The notes under the pieces are model-generated. The model ran no database searches. It was not told the origin of the DNA and worked only from the letters and a program-made list of their open reading frames with translations. Source: Acidobacteriota bacterium (lineage in GTDB: Bacteria; Acidobacteriota; Thermoanaerobaculia; Gp7-AA8). From it: a DNA stretch of 64,000 nucleotides. Shown in pieces: positions 32,994 to 41,692 of the stretch; position 1 is the stretch's first letter; every line of letters starts with the position of its first letter. The stretch lies in contig JAFATB010000019.1 of NCBI GenBank assembly GCA_019244185.1, positions 248,001-312,000 on the forward strand. Reading direction: 5' to 3'. A program made the position numbers and the translations under genes.

Positions 32994-34265
32994 ATGCGTC
33001 ACCACGCATTTCCGGACGGCGTCACACGCGAGGGGCTGATCGACTGGTATCGCGCCACGCGCCGCCGCACGCGCGCGTTGTTCGACCTCATCCAGCCCGA
33101 CGCGTACTACGACCGCCCGATCGCCCTGCGCAATCCGGTCGTGTTCTACGAAGGCCACCTGCCGGCGTTCGCCGTCAACACGCTGATCAAGCTAGCGCTC
33201 AAACGCGACGGCATCGACGAGCGGCTCGAAACGCTGTTCGCGCGCGGCATCGATCCCGAGGACGAGGCGGCGGTGAAGAACCCGACCGATCTGTGGCCGT
33301 CACGCGATGACGTGCAGGCGTACGGTGCGCGCGCGGATGCGATGATCGAAGACGCGCTCGGCAACGCGACGCTCGAGCGCGACGACGTCCCGGAGCTGCG
33401 CGGCGGCGAGGCGGTGTTCACGGTGCTCGAGCACGAGCTCATGCATCAGGAGACGCTGCTCTACATGCTGCACAACCTGCCGTACGCGAAGAAGCGCACG
33501 ACGTCCGCGCCGGACGTCGACACGCGCGCCGCCGCGCCGCAGCAGCGCATCGCGATTCCGGCAGGACGCGCGACGCTCGGCGCCGCGCGCGATTCCGCGT
33601 TCGGCTGGGACAACGAGTTCGCGCGCATCACCGTCGACGTCGACGCGTTCTCCATCGACGCGCGCAACGTCACGAACGGCGACTACCTCGAATTCATGCA
33701 CGCCACCGGCGCGAACGCGCCGCACTTCTGGATGCGCGGCGACAACGGCGAATGGCTCTGGCGCGGATTGCTCGCGCCCGTGCCGCTGCCGCTCGACGCG
33801 CCGGTGTACGCGACGCACGACGAAGCCGCCGCGTACGCGCGGTGGAAGGGCGCGCGCCTGCCGACGGAAGCGGAGTATCACCGCGCGGCGTACGGCTCGC
33901 CCGACGGCGACGAACGCGCGCAGCCGTGGGGCGACGATGCGCCCGACGCCACGCGCGGCAACTTCGACTTCGCGAGCTACGAGCCGTTGGCGGCGGGCGC
34001 GCATCCGCGCGGCGCGAGCGCGTGGGGCGTGCTCGATCTCGTCGGCAACGGCTGGGAGTGGACGTCGACGACGTTCGACGCGTTCCCCGGCTTTCAGGCG
34101 ATGCCGTCGTATCTGCCGTACTCGACCGACTTCTTCGATGGCGCGCATTACGTGATGAAAGGCGCCTCGCCCGTCACCGCGCGCGAGCTCGTCCGCCGCA
34201 GCTTCCGCAACTGGTTCCGCCCGAACTACCCGTTTGTGTACGCGACGTTCCGCTGCGTGTATTAG
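32994..34265 (+). CDS. EgtB-like sulfoxide synthase / DinB plus formylglycine-generating-enzyme fold protein
   Basis: 423 residues. The N-terminal DinB-like half contains the iron triad H-x3-H-x-E as HELMHQETL near residue 149 and an earlier His in FYEGHLPAF. The C-terminal half is the FGE-sulfatase fold (RIAIPAGRATLGA; WKGARLPTEAEYHRAAYGS; VLDLVGNGWEWTST; RSFRNWFRPNYPF). This layout is that of EgtB (ergothioneine C-S bond formation) and of SenA (selenoneine). No egtD-like methyltransferase is in the window, so EgtB is a family-level call only. Confidence 0.82.
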   Translation: MRHHAFPDGVTREGLIDWYRATRRRTRALFDLIQPDAYYDRPIALRNPVVFYEGHLPAFAVNTLIKLALKRDGIDERLETLFARGIDPEDEAAVKNPTDLWPSRDDVQAYGARADAMIEDALGNATLERDDVPELRGGEAVFTVLEHELMHQETLLYMLHNLPYAKKRTTSAPDVDTRAAAPQQRIAIPAGRATLGAARDSAFGWDNEFARITVDVDAFSIDARNVTNGDYLEFMHATGANAPHFWMRGDNGEWLWRGLLAPVPLPLDAPVYATHDEAAAYARWKGARLPTEAEYHRAAYGSPDGDERAQPWGDDAPDATRGNFDFASYEPLAAGAHPRGASAWGVLDLVGNGWEWTSTTFDAFPGFQAMPSYLPYSTDFFDGAHYVMKGASPVTARELVRRSFRNWFRPNYPFVYATFRCVY

Positions 34266-34301
34266 GCGCGTCAGGTGCGTGTTATGCACGCACCGCCCTT
34301 C

Positions 34302-34934
34302 ATGGAAACGAAGGTCTACAAACCCAAAACGTTCAACCTTTCCGGCCTCAACGGCATCTCCGACAAGACGCTGGAGATGCACTTCAAGCTCTACGAAGGC
34401 TACGTCTCGAACACGAACGTGCTGACGGAGAAGATCGCCGCGATTCTCTCCGACGGCCAAGTCGATCAGGACGAGATGCCGGCGTACTCCGAGCTCACGC
34501 GCCGCCTCGGCTTCGAGTACAACGGCATGGTCCTGCACGAGTACTACTTCGGGAACATGAAGCCGCAGGGCGGCGATGAGGCGCCGAAAGGCTCGCGCTT
34601 CCGCGCGGCGGTCGAGAAGAGCTTCCCGAGCTACGACATCTGGAAGACGGACTTCGTCGGCGTCGGCAAGATGCGCGGCGTCGGCTGGGCGATCTGCTTC
34701 CTCGATCCCGCGACCGGCAACGTCTCGAACCACTGGATCACGCTGCACGAGACCGGCAACGTCGCGGGCTTCGTTCCGCTCGTGGTGATGGACGTCTGGG
34801 AACACGCGTTCCTGCTCGACTACAAACCGGCCGAGCGGCCGAAGTACATCGAAGCGTTCCTCTCGAACATGGACTGGGACGCGGTGGAGTCGCGACTCGC
34901 GCAGCACGTGCCGGAGACGGCCGGCGCGCGCTGA
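34302..34934 (+). CDS. sodB: Iron/manganese superoxide dismutase
   Basis: 210 residues if started at the ATG at 34302 (34284 is the alternative). Fe/Mn-SOD segments are in order: LEMHFKLYEGYVSNTN (metal His), MVLHEYYFGNM (second metal His), and DVWEHAFLLDY matching the DxWEHAY signature with Asp and His ligands. Slightly divergent from classical SodB in the middle. No signal peptide, so cytoplasmic. Converts superoxide to peroxide. Confidence 0.88.
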   Translation: METKVYKPKTFNLSGLNGISDKTLEMHFKLYEGYVSNTNVLTEKIAAILSDGQVDQDEMPAYSELTRRLGFEYNGMVLHEYYFGNMKPQGGDEAPKGSRFRAAVEKSFPSYDIWKTDFVGVGKMRGVGWAICFLDPATGNVSNHWITLHETGNVAGFVPLVVMDVWEHAFLLDYKPAERPKYIEAFLSNMDWDAVESRLAQHVPETAGAR

Positions 34935-34976
34935 CCCGCGAAAACATTTCGCCCCGAGGCCTCGTATCTTGTTCCC

Positions 34977-35924
34977 ATGACGACGCTGATCGAGGTCTCG
35001 GGCCTCCGCAAGCAATACCGGTCGTCGTTCGGCAAGCCGCCGATCACGGCGCTCGACGGCATCGACTTCACGGTCGGTGAAGGCGAGCTGTTCGGCCTGC
35101 TCGGCCCCAACGGCGCCGGAAAAACGACAACCGTCAAAATTCTCCTCGGCCTCACGCGCGCGACCACCGGCCGCGCCGCGGTGTGCGGGCTTCCGGTCAG
35201 CGATCCCGAGTCGCGCCGCCGCGTCGGCTATCTGCCGGAAGGGCACAAGATCCCGAACTACCTCACCGCGCGCCAGGCGCTGTCGATCTTCGGCCGCATG
35301 TCGGGGATGGATTCCGGGGCGATCAAGGCGCGCATCCCGATGCTGCTCGAGCGCGTGCGCCTCTCGCAGTGGATCGACGTGCGCATCAAGAAGTTCTCGA
35401 AAGGCATGACTCAGCGCCTCGGGCTGGCGTGCGCGCTCATCCACTCGCCGCGGGTGCTGCTGCTCGACGAGCCGACCGACGGCGTCGATCCGGTCGGACG
35501 CCGCGAGATCCGCGATCTGCTGCGCGAGGAAGCGAAGCGCGGGGCGACCGTGCTGCTCAACTCGCACCTGCTCTCCGAAATCGAGCTGACCTGCGATCGC
35601 GTGGCGGTGCTGCGTAACGGCAAGGTCGCGGCGTTCGGCACCGTGGACGAGCTGACGCGCAAGAGCGCGTCCTACAAGATGGTCGCGACGCCGATCGACG
35701 ACAGCCTCGTGGCGGCGTTCCGCGAAACCGGTGCCGGCGTCGAGCGCGTCAACGGACACGTCGTGCTCTCCGTCACCGACCTCGCGCATCTCAACGCGCT
35801 CGTCGATCGCCTCCGCGCGAACGGCGGCGTCCTCAGCGAGCTGTCGCCGATGCGCTCGACGCTCGAGGACGTGTTCGTCGATCTCATTCGCGCGGAAGGC
35901 CGCGCCGAGGAGGTGCACCCGTGA
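34977..35924 (+). CDS. ABC transporter ATP-binding protein (ABC-2/CcmA type)
   Basis: 315 residues. Walker A GPNGAGKTT near 46-54, signature FSKGMTQRLGLA, Walker B RVLLLDEPTDGVDPVGRRE, and H-loop LNSHLLSEI. The last 90 residues are a substrate-type extension of the NosF/CcmA class. ATGA-type overlap with the permease downstream (35921). Energises export by the membrane partner. Confidence 0.94.
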   Translation: MTTLIEVSGLRKQYRSSFGKPPITALDGIDFTVGEGELFGLLGPNGAGKTTTVKILLGLTRATTGRAAVCGLPVSDPESRRRVGYLPEGHKIPNYLTARQALSIFGRMSGMDSGAIKARIPMLLERVRLSQWIDVRIKKFSKGMTQRLGLACALIHSPRVLLLDEPTDGVDPVGRREIRDLLREEAKRGATVLLNSHLLSEIELTCDRVAVLRNGKVAAFGTVDELTRKSASYKMVATPIDDSLVAAFRETGAGVERVNGHVVLSVTDLAHLNALVDRLRANGGVLSELSPMRSTLEDVFVDLIRAEGRAEEVHP

Positions 35925-36778
35925 AGGCGCTGGCCGCGAACATCGAAGACGTCTTCCGCGAGGCGGCAGCCCGCTGGACGTTAATCGCCTACTTTTTTCT
36001 GTCGACGATATTCATCATCATTTTTGCGTCTGCAATCAATCTCGATATTGTCAACGGGGCGCTCGCCGGAGCGAAGCTGTTCGGCAAGGAAGTGCAGATG
36101 GGCGGCGACAGCGGCCTCTCCATCGAGAAGCTCGTGCTCGGCTTCGAGGCCGGCTTCTCGGGCTTCCTCTACTTCCTGGCGACGTTCCTGGCGATCTTCG
36201 CCACGGCGCATCTCGTGCCGCGCATGCAGGAGAAGGGCACCATCGATCTCTACCTCTCGCGCCCAGTCGGACGCGTGAAGCTCCTGCTCTCGCGTTACAT
36301 CGCCGGGCTGCTGCTCGCGGGGAGCAATCTCGTTTATCTGATCGGCGCGATCTGGCTGATCGTCGCGTGGAAGACGCACGTGCTGCACGCTCGTTTTCTG
36401 CTCGGCGGCGCGATCATCTTTCTCGTGATCGCGGTGCTGCTCGCGTTCGCGTTCTTCATCGGCGTGTTCACGTCGTCGACCGCGGTCTCGATCATGGCCT
36501 CGTACGGCATCTTCTTCTTCGGCCTCATGCTGGCGGCGCACGAGCGCATCGCGGCGGCGGTGTCGAAGGAGTGGCAGGCCGCGCTCATCAACGGTTTGTA
36601 CTGGATCTTTCCCAAGACCGCGGAGCTGATGCAGGCGGTCGTGGCATTCGTCGGCGGCGAGCAGATGCCGGAGCAACTGCTGCGCAATCTAACTCCCGCT
36701 CCGTTCATCACCACCGCCGCGTTCGGCGTGGTCTGTCTCGTTCTGGCCTCGTGGCTCTTCACCCGAAAGGAGTTCTGA
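35921..36778 (+). CDS. ABC-2 type permease
   Basis: 285 residues with six or so transmembrane segments (WTLIAYFFLSTIFIIIFASA; FSGFLYFLATFLAIFATAHL; FLVIAVLLAFAFFIGVFTSS) and the ABC-2 pattern MQEKGTIDLYLSRPVGR. GTG start overlaps the ATPase gene by four bases. Partner of the ATP-binding protein. Substrate unknown; related NosFY-type systems act in envelope or copper handling. Confidence 0.9.
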   Translation: MKALAANIEDVFREAAARWTLIAYFFLSTIFIIIFASAINLDIVNGALAGAKLFGKEVQMGGDSGLSIEKLVLGFEAGFSGFLYFLATFLAIFATAHLVPRMQEKGTIDLYLSRPVGRVKLLLSRYIAGLLLAGSNLVYLIGAIWLIVAWKTHVLHARFLLGGAIIFLVIAVLLAFAFFIGVFTSSTAVSIMASYGIFFFGLMLAAHERIAAAVSKEWQAALINGLYWIFPKTAELMQAVVAFVGGEQMPEQLLRNLTPAPFITTAAFGVVCLVLASWLFTRKEF

Positions 36779-36783
36779 ACCTC

Positions 36784-37776
36784 ATGAACCGCAAACCGTT
36801 CCTCCGCCTGTCTCTCGCTCTCGCCGCGACGGCCGCGCTGGCGCTTCCCGCGCTGGCGAGTCCGGACGCGCTCGGACTCGTACCGCCGAACGCCGCCTCG
36901 GTCGGGATGGTGAAGCTGCGCGACATGCGCAGCAGCCCGCTCTCGTCGATGCTCTTCCAGCAGACCGACAAGATGTCCACCGACGGTGAAGCCGAGAAGT
37001 TCCTCACCGACGCCGGCCTCGCGCCGTCGAAGGACATCGACGTGCTCGTGGTCTCCACGACGCCGCGCACGAACCTCGGCTCGGACGCCGACGTGCTCGT
37101 CGCCGCCGAAGGCCGCTTCAACGCACAGCGCCTCACCAGCGCGCTCCTCTCGCGCGGCGCGGTGAAGAAGGGCGCGTACCTCCTGCTGCCGGACGATCAC
37201 GACGGCGACGCCAGCGACAGCGGCGCGGTGGCGTTCCCGAGCTCCTCGCTCGTGCTGGCGGGCAATGAGCGCGCGGTCGCCGCGGCGCTCGCCGCGTACG
37301 CGAACGGCGGCAGCGGCTTCCGTTCCGCCGGCGCGCTGGCGATGGACCTCAATCGCATCGACCGCAACGCCACGGCGTGGGCGCTCGTCGACGTCGCGCG
37401 CGCATCGCGTTTGGCCAAGACGAACGCGACGCCGACCGGCCACGGCCCCCAGGGCGCGGCGCTCGCGTCGGCGCTCAAGAGCCTCTCCACGATGGCCGTC
37501 TGGGCCACCGACACCGGCGACGCGCTGCAGCTCGGCGCGATCGGTCTCTCCAGCGACGGCGAGACGCTGCAGCTCATCGAAGACACCGTCCGCGGCGCGC
37601 TCTCCGCGCTGCGTCTCGCGGCGCAGGACAAGGCGCCGGAGATGGTCACCGTGCTGCGCCGCTTCGACGTCACGCGCAAGGACGACTCGATCCGCATCGA
37701 AGGCTCGATTCCCGCGAGCACGCTGCGCGACGTGATGGCGAAGAAGCACGCCAGCGTCAGCACCGGCACGAACTGA
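36784..37776 (+). CDS. Exported protein of unknown function following the ABC exporter
   Basis: 330 residues. Signal peptide MNRKPFLRLSLALAATAALALPALA. The rest resembles DUF3352-like periplasmic proteins: alternating strands and helices, several near-repeats (VLVAAEGRFNAQRLTSALLS; LVLAGNERAVAAALAAYA; EMVTVLRRFDVTRKDDSI). No catalytic motif. The start is five bases after the permease stop, suggesting a three-gene operon and a role as periplasmic partner of the transporter (inference). Confidence 0.75.
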   Translation: MNRKPFLRLSLALAATAALALPALASPDALGLVPPNAASVGMVKLRDMRSSPLSSMLFQQTDKMSTDGEAEKFLTDAGLAPSKDIDVLVVSTTPRTNLGSDADVLVAAEGRFNAQRLTSALLSRGAVKKGAYLLLPDDHDGDASDSGAVAFPSSSLVLAGNERAVAAALAAYANGGSGFRSAGALAMDLNRIDRNATAWALVDVARASRLAKTNATPTGHGPQGAALASALKSLSTMAVWATDTGDALQLGAIGLSSDGETLQLIEDTVRGALSALRLAAQDKAPEMVTVLRRFDVTRKDDSIRIEGSIPASTLRDVMAKKHASVSTGTN

Positions 37777-37798
37777 GTCTGCTCATCGACCAAGCCTG

Positions 37799-37829
37799 CG
37801 AGCTGTCGCGCATCGCGCGCGGCAGCTCG
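37799..37829. terminator. Bidirectional hairpin between convergent genes
   Basis: Arms CGAGCTGTCGCGC and GCGCGGCAGCTCG form a 13-bp stem with one G-T pair and a 5-nt loop, sited between the ends of the exported protein gene (+) and the esterase gene (-). No T-run, which is usual in GC-rich genomes. Confidence 0.6.
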
Positions 37830-37840
37830 GGGGCACGCGG

Positions 37841-38548
37841 TCAAACGAAGCGCTTGAGGTGCTCGCGCCACCACGGCCAGTCGTGGCCGAAGACACCCGG
37901 CCAGACCTCGAGCACGTTCGGAATCCCCTTCGACCAGAGCAGCGCCGAGAAGTCGCGGTTCTCCTGAATCAGCGAGTCGTGTTCGCCGGTCGCGATGACC
38001 CAGCCGACACGCGAGAGCTTGCCCACCCATTCCGCGTTCATGTTCGGGATGTACGACACGGGATTGTGGAAGTAGCAGTTGTCGTCCCAGTAGCCGTCGA
38101 GGAACGAGCGGATGTCGTAGACGCCGGAGAAGCAGATGGCGCGGCTGACGACGTCCGGATAGCGCGCGGCGAAGTTCGCGGCGTGATACGCGCCGAAGCT
38201 CGCCCCGTAGACGACCAGATCTCCGCGCTGCGCGCGGTTGTAGATGTACGGCACCATCTCGTGGCGCAGGTACGCGTCGTACTGCGTGTGGCGCGCCGCA
38301 CGCACGGCGGGGTGGACGCTCTTGTTGTACCAGCTCTCGTTGTTGACGGTGTCAACCAGGACGAGCTGGATCTCGCCGGCGTCGACTTTCTCCGCCAGCG
38401 AGCCGGCCAGATGAAAGTCCTCGTTCTCGTAGTAGCGTCCGGACGACGTCGGAAACAGCAGCACCGGCCGGCCGAACTTCCCGAACCAGAGCGCCTCCAT
38501 GTCGCGTCCGAGGGAGGGTGAGTACCACTTCACGTATTCGCGATACAT
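37841..38548 (-). CDS. Alpha/beta-hydrolase (esterase family)
   Basis: 235 residues. Nucleophile elbow GASFGAYHA (Gly-x-Ser-x-Gly) near residue 115, oxyanion region VLLFPTSSGRYYEN, and late acid/His candidates (VWPGVFGHDWPWWREH). It belongs to the esterase family close to S-formylglutathione hydrolase and Fes-type enzymes. Divergent from the ATP-grasp gene at 38603, and conserved beside ATP-grasp/GCS2 ligase clusters in other genomes, so it may hydrolyse a product or intermediate of that pathway (inference). Confidence 0.82.
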   Translation of the reverse strand: MYREYVKWYSPSLGRDMEALWFGKFGRPVLLFPTSSGRYYENEDFHLAGSLAEKVDAGEIQLVLVDTVNNESWYNKSVHPAVRAARHTQYDAYLRHEMVPYIYNRAQRGDLVVYGASFGAYHAANFAARYPDVVSRAICFSGVYDIRSFLDGYWDDNCYFHNPVSYIPNMNAEWVGKLSRVGWVIATGEHDSLIQENRDFSALLWSKGIPNVLEVWPGVFGHDWPWWREHLKRFV

Positions 38549-38602
38549 AGATTGCCCGGAAGCGGGCGGATTCTATACGATCGCCCCCTTTTGGGAGACG
38601 AC

Positions 38603-39562
38603 ATGAGCAAGAAACGCATCGGCATCATCTTCGGTATGGAAGACACGTTCCCGTGGGCGCTGATCGAAGCGATCAACGCGCGCGGCGGAGACGATGTCGA
38701 GGCGGGACCCGCGGAGCTGTCCTTCCTGAAAGACGACGGCATCTTTCCGTACGACCTCATCCTCGACCGCATCAGCCACGAGGTGCCGTTCTACCGCACG
38801 TATCTGAAGTGCGCCGCGGCGTCGGGCGTGCGCGTCGTCAACAACCCGATCTGGTGGTCGGCCGACGACAAGTTCTTCGACAACCTCGTCGCGAAATCCG
38901 TCAATGTCGCGGTGCCGAAGACGGTGCTGCTCCCGCACAAACAGCATCCGCCCAACACCGAGGCGAAGTCGTTCCGCAACATGCGCTTCGTCAACTGGGA
39001 CGACGTCTTCGCGTACCTCGGCTGGCCGATCTTCATGAAGCCCGCGTACGGCGGCGGCTGGAAGGACGTGTACAAGGTGCACGACCCCGAGGAGTTCTTC
39101 GCCGCGTACGATCAGACCCGCGACCTCACGATGATGGCGCAGGAAGCGATCGAGTTCGAGCTCTACTACCGCTGCTACGTCCTCGGCCGCTCGCGCGTGC
39201 GCATCATGGCCTACGACCCGAAGGCGCCGTTCCACGAGCGCTACGTCAAGAATCCGCCGCCGATGAATCCGGAGTTCGAGGCGCGGATCCATCGCGACGC
39301 GCTCGCGCTCTGCGAGGGACTCGGCTACGACATGAACACCGTCGAGTTCGCGGTGCGCGGCGGCGTGCCGTACGCGATCGACTTCATGAACGCCGCGCCG
39401 GACGCCGACGTGCATTCCGTCGGCCAGGAAAACTTCGACTGGATGGTCACCAACATGGCCGAGGTGTTGCTGGAGATGGTGCGGGGCGAAAAGAAGTTCG
39501 AGCTGACCGGCAACTGGCCGCAGACGCTCAATGTGACCAAGGACGTCGCGACGCCCGTGTAA
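38603..39562 (+). CDS. ATP-grasp ligase (RimK-like)
   Basis: 319 residues, ATG at 38603 after GGGAGACGAC. N-terminal GIIFGMEDTFPWALIEAI region and a C-terminal ATP-grasp fold: IFMKPAYGGGWKDVYKV (glycine-rich loop), AQEAIEFELYYRCYV (hinge), and NTVEFAVRGGVPYAIDFMNA (Glu/Asp/Asn metal ligands). These enzymes join a carboxylate to an amine via acylphosphate. First of three co-directional genes (gap 9 bases to the next), with a GCS2-type ligase and a glutamine amidotransferase. Substrate unknown. Confidence 0.85.
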   Translation: MSKKRIGIIFGMEDTFPWALIEAINARGGDDVEAGPAELSFLKDDGIFPYDLILDRISHEVPFYRTYLKCAAASGVRVVNNPIWWSADDKFFDNLVAKSVNVAVPKTVLLPHKQHPPNTEAKSFRNMRFVNWDDVFAYLGWPIFMKPAYGGGWKDVYKVHDPEEFFAAYDQTRDLTMMAQEAIEFELYYRCYVLGRSRVRIMAYDPKAPFHERYVKNPPPMNPEFEARIHRDALALCEGLGYDMNTVEFAVRGGVPYAIDFMNAAPDADVHSVGQENFDWMVTNMAEVLLEMVRGEKKFELTGNWPQTLNVTKDVATPV

Positions 39563-39571
39563 ACTGCCGCC

Positions 39572-40678
39572 ATGCCACAGCCGACGTTCACTCTCGGGAT
39601 CGAGGAAGAGTTCCAGGTCATCGACCCCGTCACGCGCGAGCTGAAGTCGCACATTCAGGAGCTCTTCGCGGAAGGCGAGAAGCGCCTCAAGGAAGAGATC
39701 AAGCGGGAGATGCACGATCCCGTGATCGAGGTCGGCACGCCCATCTGCCGCAACGTGGCCGAGGCGCGGCGCGAGATCACGCGGCTGCGCAAGGAGATCA
39801 TCACGCTGACGCGCGACGCCGGACTGCGCATCGCGTCGGCGGGCACGCATCCGATCTCGCACTGGGCGAACGTGGCCATGACGTCGGCGCCGCGCTACGA
39901 CCAGATCCTGTACGAGCTGCAGATGCTCGCGCGCGCGAACCTCATCTTCGGCCTGCACGTGCACGTCGCGGTGGAAGACCCCGAAACGCGCATCGCGCTC
40001 ATGAACATGGCCAGCTACTTCCTGCCGCACGTCTTCGCGCTGTCGGTGAACTCGCCGTTCTGGTGCGGACACAACACCGGCTGGAAGAGCTATCGCGCGA
40101 AAGTGTTCGAACGCTTCCCGCGCACCGGCCTGCCCGATCACTTCGACCGCCTCAGCGACTACGAGGCGTACGTCGAGATGCTCGTGCAGACGAACTGCAT
40201 CGACAACCCGAAGAAGATCTGGTGGGACGTGCGTCCGCATCCCTTCTTCCCGACGCTCGAGTACCGCATTTGCGACGTGCCGATGCGCGTCGACGAGACG
40301 ATCTGCTTCGCCGCGCTCTTCCAGGCCATCACGGTCAAGCTCTACAAGCTCTACAAGCAGAACCTCGGCTGGCGCGAGTACCGCCGCTCGCTGCTCAACG
40401 AGAACAAGGCGCGCGCGGCGCGGTTCGGCACGGGCGGCAAGCTGATCGACTTCGGCCGCCGCGCGGAAGTGCCGTTCGGCGAGCTGCTCGACGAACTGCT
40501 CGCGTTCATCGACGACGTCGTCGACGAGCTCGGCTCGCGCGACGAGGTCTACTACGCGCGCGAGATCGTGCGGCGAGGTCCGGGCGCCGACCGCCAGATC
40601 GCCGTCTACAACCAGCGCAACGACCTGCGCGATGTGGTGGACTACATCGTGAACGAGACGGAACACGGGGTCATCTGA
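39572..40678 (+). CDS. GCS2-family carboxylate-amine ligase (YbdK-like)
   Basis: 368 residues. Family motifs: FTLGIEEEFQVIDPVTREL at the N-terminus, EVGTPICRNVAEARREI, GTHPISHWANV, LIFGLHVHVAVED, ARRFGTGGK-like region ARFGTGGKLIDFGRRAEVPF. GCS2/YbdK proteins form gamma-glutamyl or other peptide bonds with ATP. Placed 9 bases after the ATP-grasp gene and 8 before the amidotransferase, giving two amide-forming enzymes in one operon. Confidence 0.92.
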   Translation: MPQPTFTLGIEEEFQVIDPVTRELKSHIQELFAEGEKRLKEEIKREMHDPVIEVGTPICRNVAEARREITRLRKEIITLTRDAGLRIASAGTHPISHWANVAMTSAPRYDQILYELQMLARANLIFGLHVHVAVEDPETRIALMNMASYFLPHVFALSVNSPFWCGHNTGWKSYRAKVFERFPRTGLPDHFDRLSDYEAYVEMLVQTNCIDNPKKIWWDVRPHPFFPTLEYRICDVPMRVDETICFAALFQAITVKLYKLYKQNLGWREYRRSLLNENKARAARFGTGGKLIDFGRRAEVPFGELLDELLAFIDDVVDELGSRDEVYYAREIVRRGPGADRQIAVYNQRNDLRDVVDYIVNETEHGVI

Positions 40679-40686
40679 CGCGAGCG

Positions 40687-41664
40687 ATGCAAGGCCACGA
40701 ACTTCATCATCCGACGGACTTTTTCGAGTACATCCGGCTCGAAGACAACTCGCTCCCCGCCGCCTCACGCGACCGCATCGACGTCGCGCTGCTCGACATG
40801 AACCATTCGTGGCCGAACGTCGGTCACGACGCGCTCGTGCGCGTGGTGCTCGATGCCGCCGAGTCGCTGCAGGACGAGCTGCGCGCGATCGGCGCGAAAG
40901 TGCGCGTGCTGTCGTTCGACGTGCGGCAGCGCGAGCTCATCCCCGAATCTCCGAACGGCCGTTTCCGGCTCTACGTCGGCACGGGCGGTCCCGGCCATCT
41001 CGATCCGCGTCAGAACGACGGCGTCGCGGAATGGAGCCAGGGCATCACCGAGACGACGAGCTGGGAAGCGCCGCTCTTCCGCCTCTTCGACGACATCCTC
41101 GGCTACGAGCGCGCGGCGCTCTTCGCCGTCTGCCATTCGTTCGGCCTCGTCTGCCGCTGGTCGGGCGTGGCGCAGCCGCAGCTGCGCGCCGAGAAGAGCA
41201 GCGGCATGCCGGTGAATCGCCTCTCGCGCGAGGCGCTGCGGCATCCGTGGTTCGAGCAGTTCGCGCGCGCGCTGCCGGACGGCCAGCATTTCCGCGTCAT
41301 CGACAACCGCCTTTTCGATCTCGTGCTCGAGAGCGAAGGCAAGAGCCTGCCGATCGCGTTCGAGGCCGCGGGCAGTCCCGCGCTGACGATGATCGAGCTC
41401 GCGCGCGATGCGGGCGGCGCGATGCCGCGCTTCCTCGGCGTCAACCATCATCCCGAGATCATCGACCGCGAGCACATCATGCGCGTGCTCGACGAGAAGC
41501 GCGACCACGGCGAAGTCAGCGACCAGTGGTACCGCGAGCGCGCCGACACGATGCGCGATCTCTTCCACGGCGAGAACGAGCGGCAGAGCCGCCTCACGTC
41601 GCACTACACGCTGCTGGAACCGCTGCGGCACCAGCTCGCGCGCATCGTCGAAGAGCGGCGCTGA
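40687..41664 (+). CDS. Class I glutamine amidotransferase-like protein
   Basis: 325 residues. Class I glutaminase core: strand-turn nucleophile ALFAVCHSFGLVCRW with the Cys in CHSFG, oxyanion GTGGPGHLDPR, and the His-Glu pair in FLGVNHHPEIIDRE. The extra N-terminal 50 residues and C-terminal helical tail (DRFG-free, YRERADTMRDLFHG) are unusual. It may supply ammonia to, or transfer gamma-glutamyl groups in, the ligase pathway of the two preceding genes. Confidence 0.85.
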   Translation: MQGHELHHPTDFFEYIRLEDNSLPAASRDRIDVALLDMNHSWPNVGHDALVRVVLDAAESLQDELRAIGAKVRVLSFDVRQRELIPESPNGRFRLYVGTGGPGHLDPRQNDGVAEWSQGITETTSWEAPLFRLFDDILGYERAALFAVCHSFGLVCRWSGVAQPQLRAEKSSGMPVNRLSREALRHPWFEQFARALPDGQHFRVIDNRLFDLVLESEGKSLPIAFEAAGSPALTMIELARDAGGAMPRFLGVNHHPEIIDREHIMRVLDEKRDHGEVSDQWYRERADTMRDLFHGENERQSRLTSHYTLLEPLRHQLARIVEERR

Positions 41665-41692
41665 CGGCGCGCGGCGTAGAATCGCGCCGCGC

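Noticed and set aside
32994-34265. Selenoneine enzyme SenA instead of EgtB-like
   Set aside because: The fold fits both, but no senB/senC-like genes are next to it, so neither can be chosen firmly.
33300-35918. 872-codon minus strand open frame
   Set aside because: Antisense to the EgtB-like, SOD and ABC genes, all with clear motifs.
38573-40768. 731-codon minus strand open frame
   Set aside because: Shadow of ATP-grasp and GCS2 genes.
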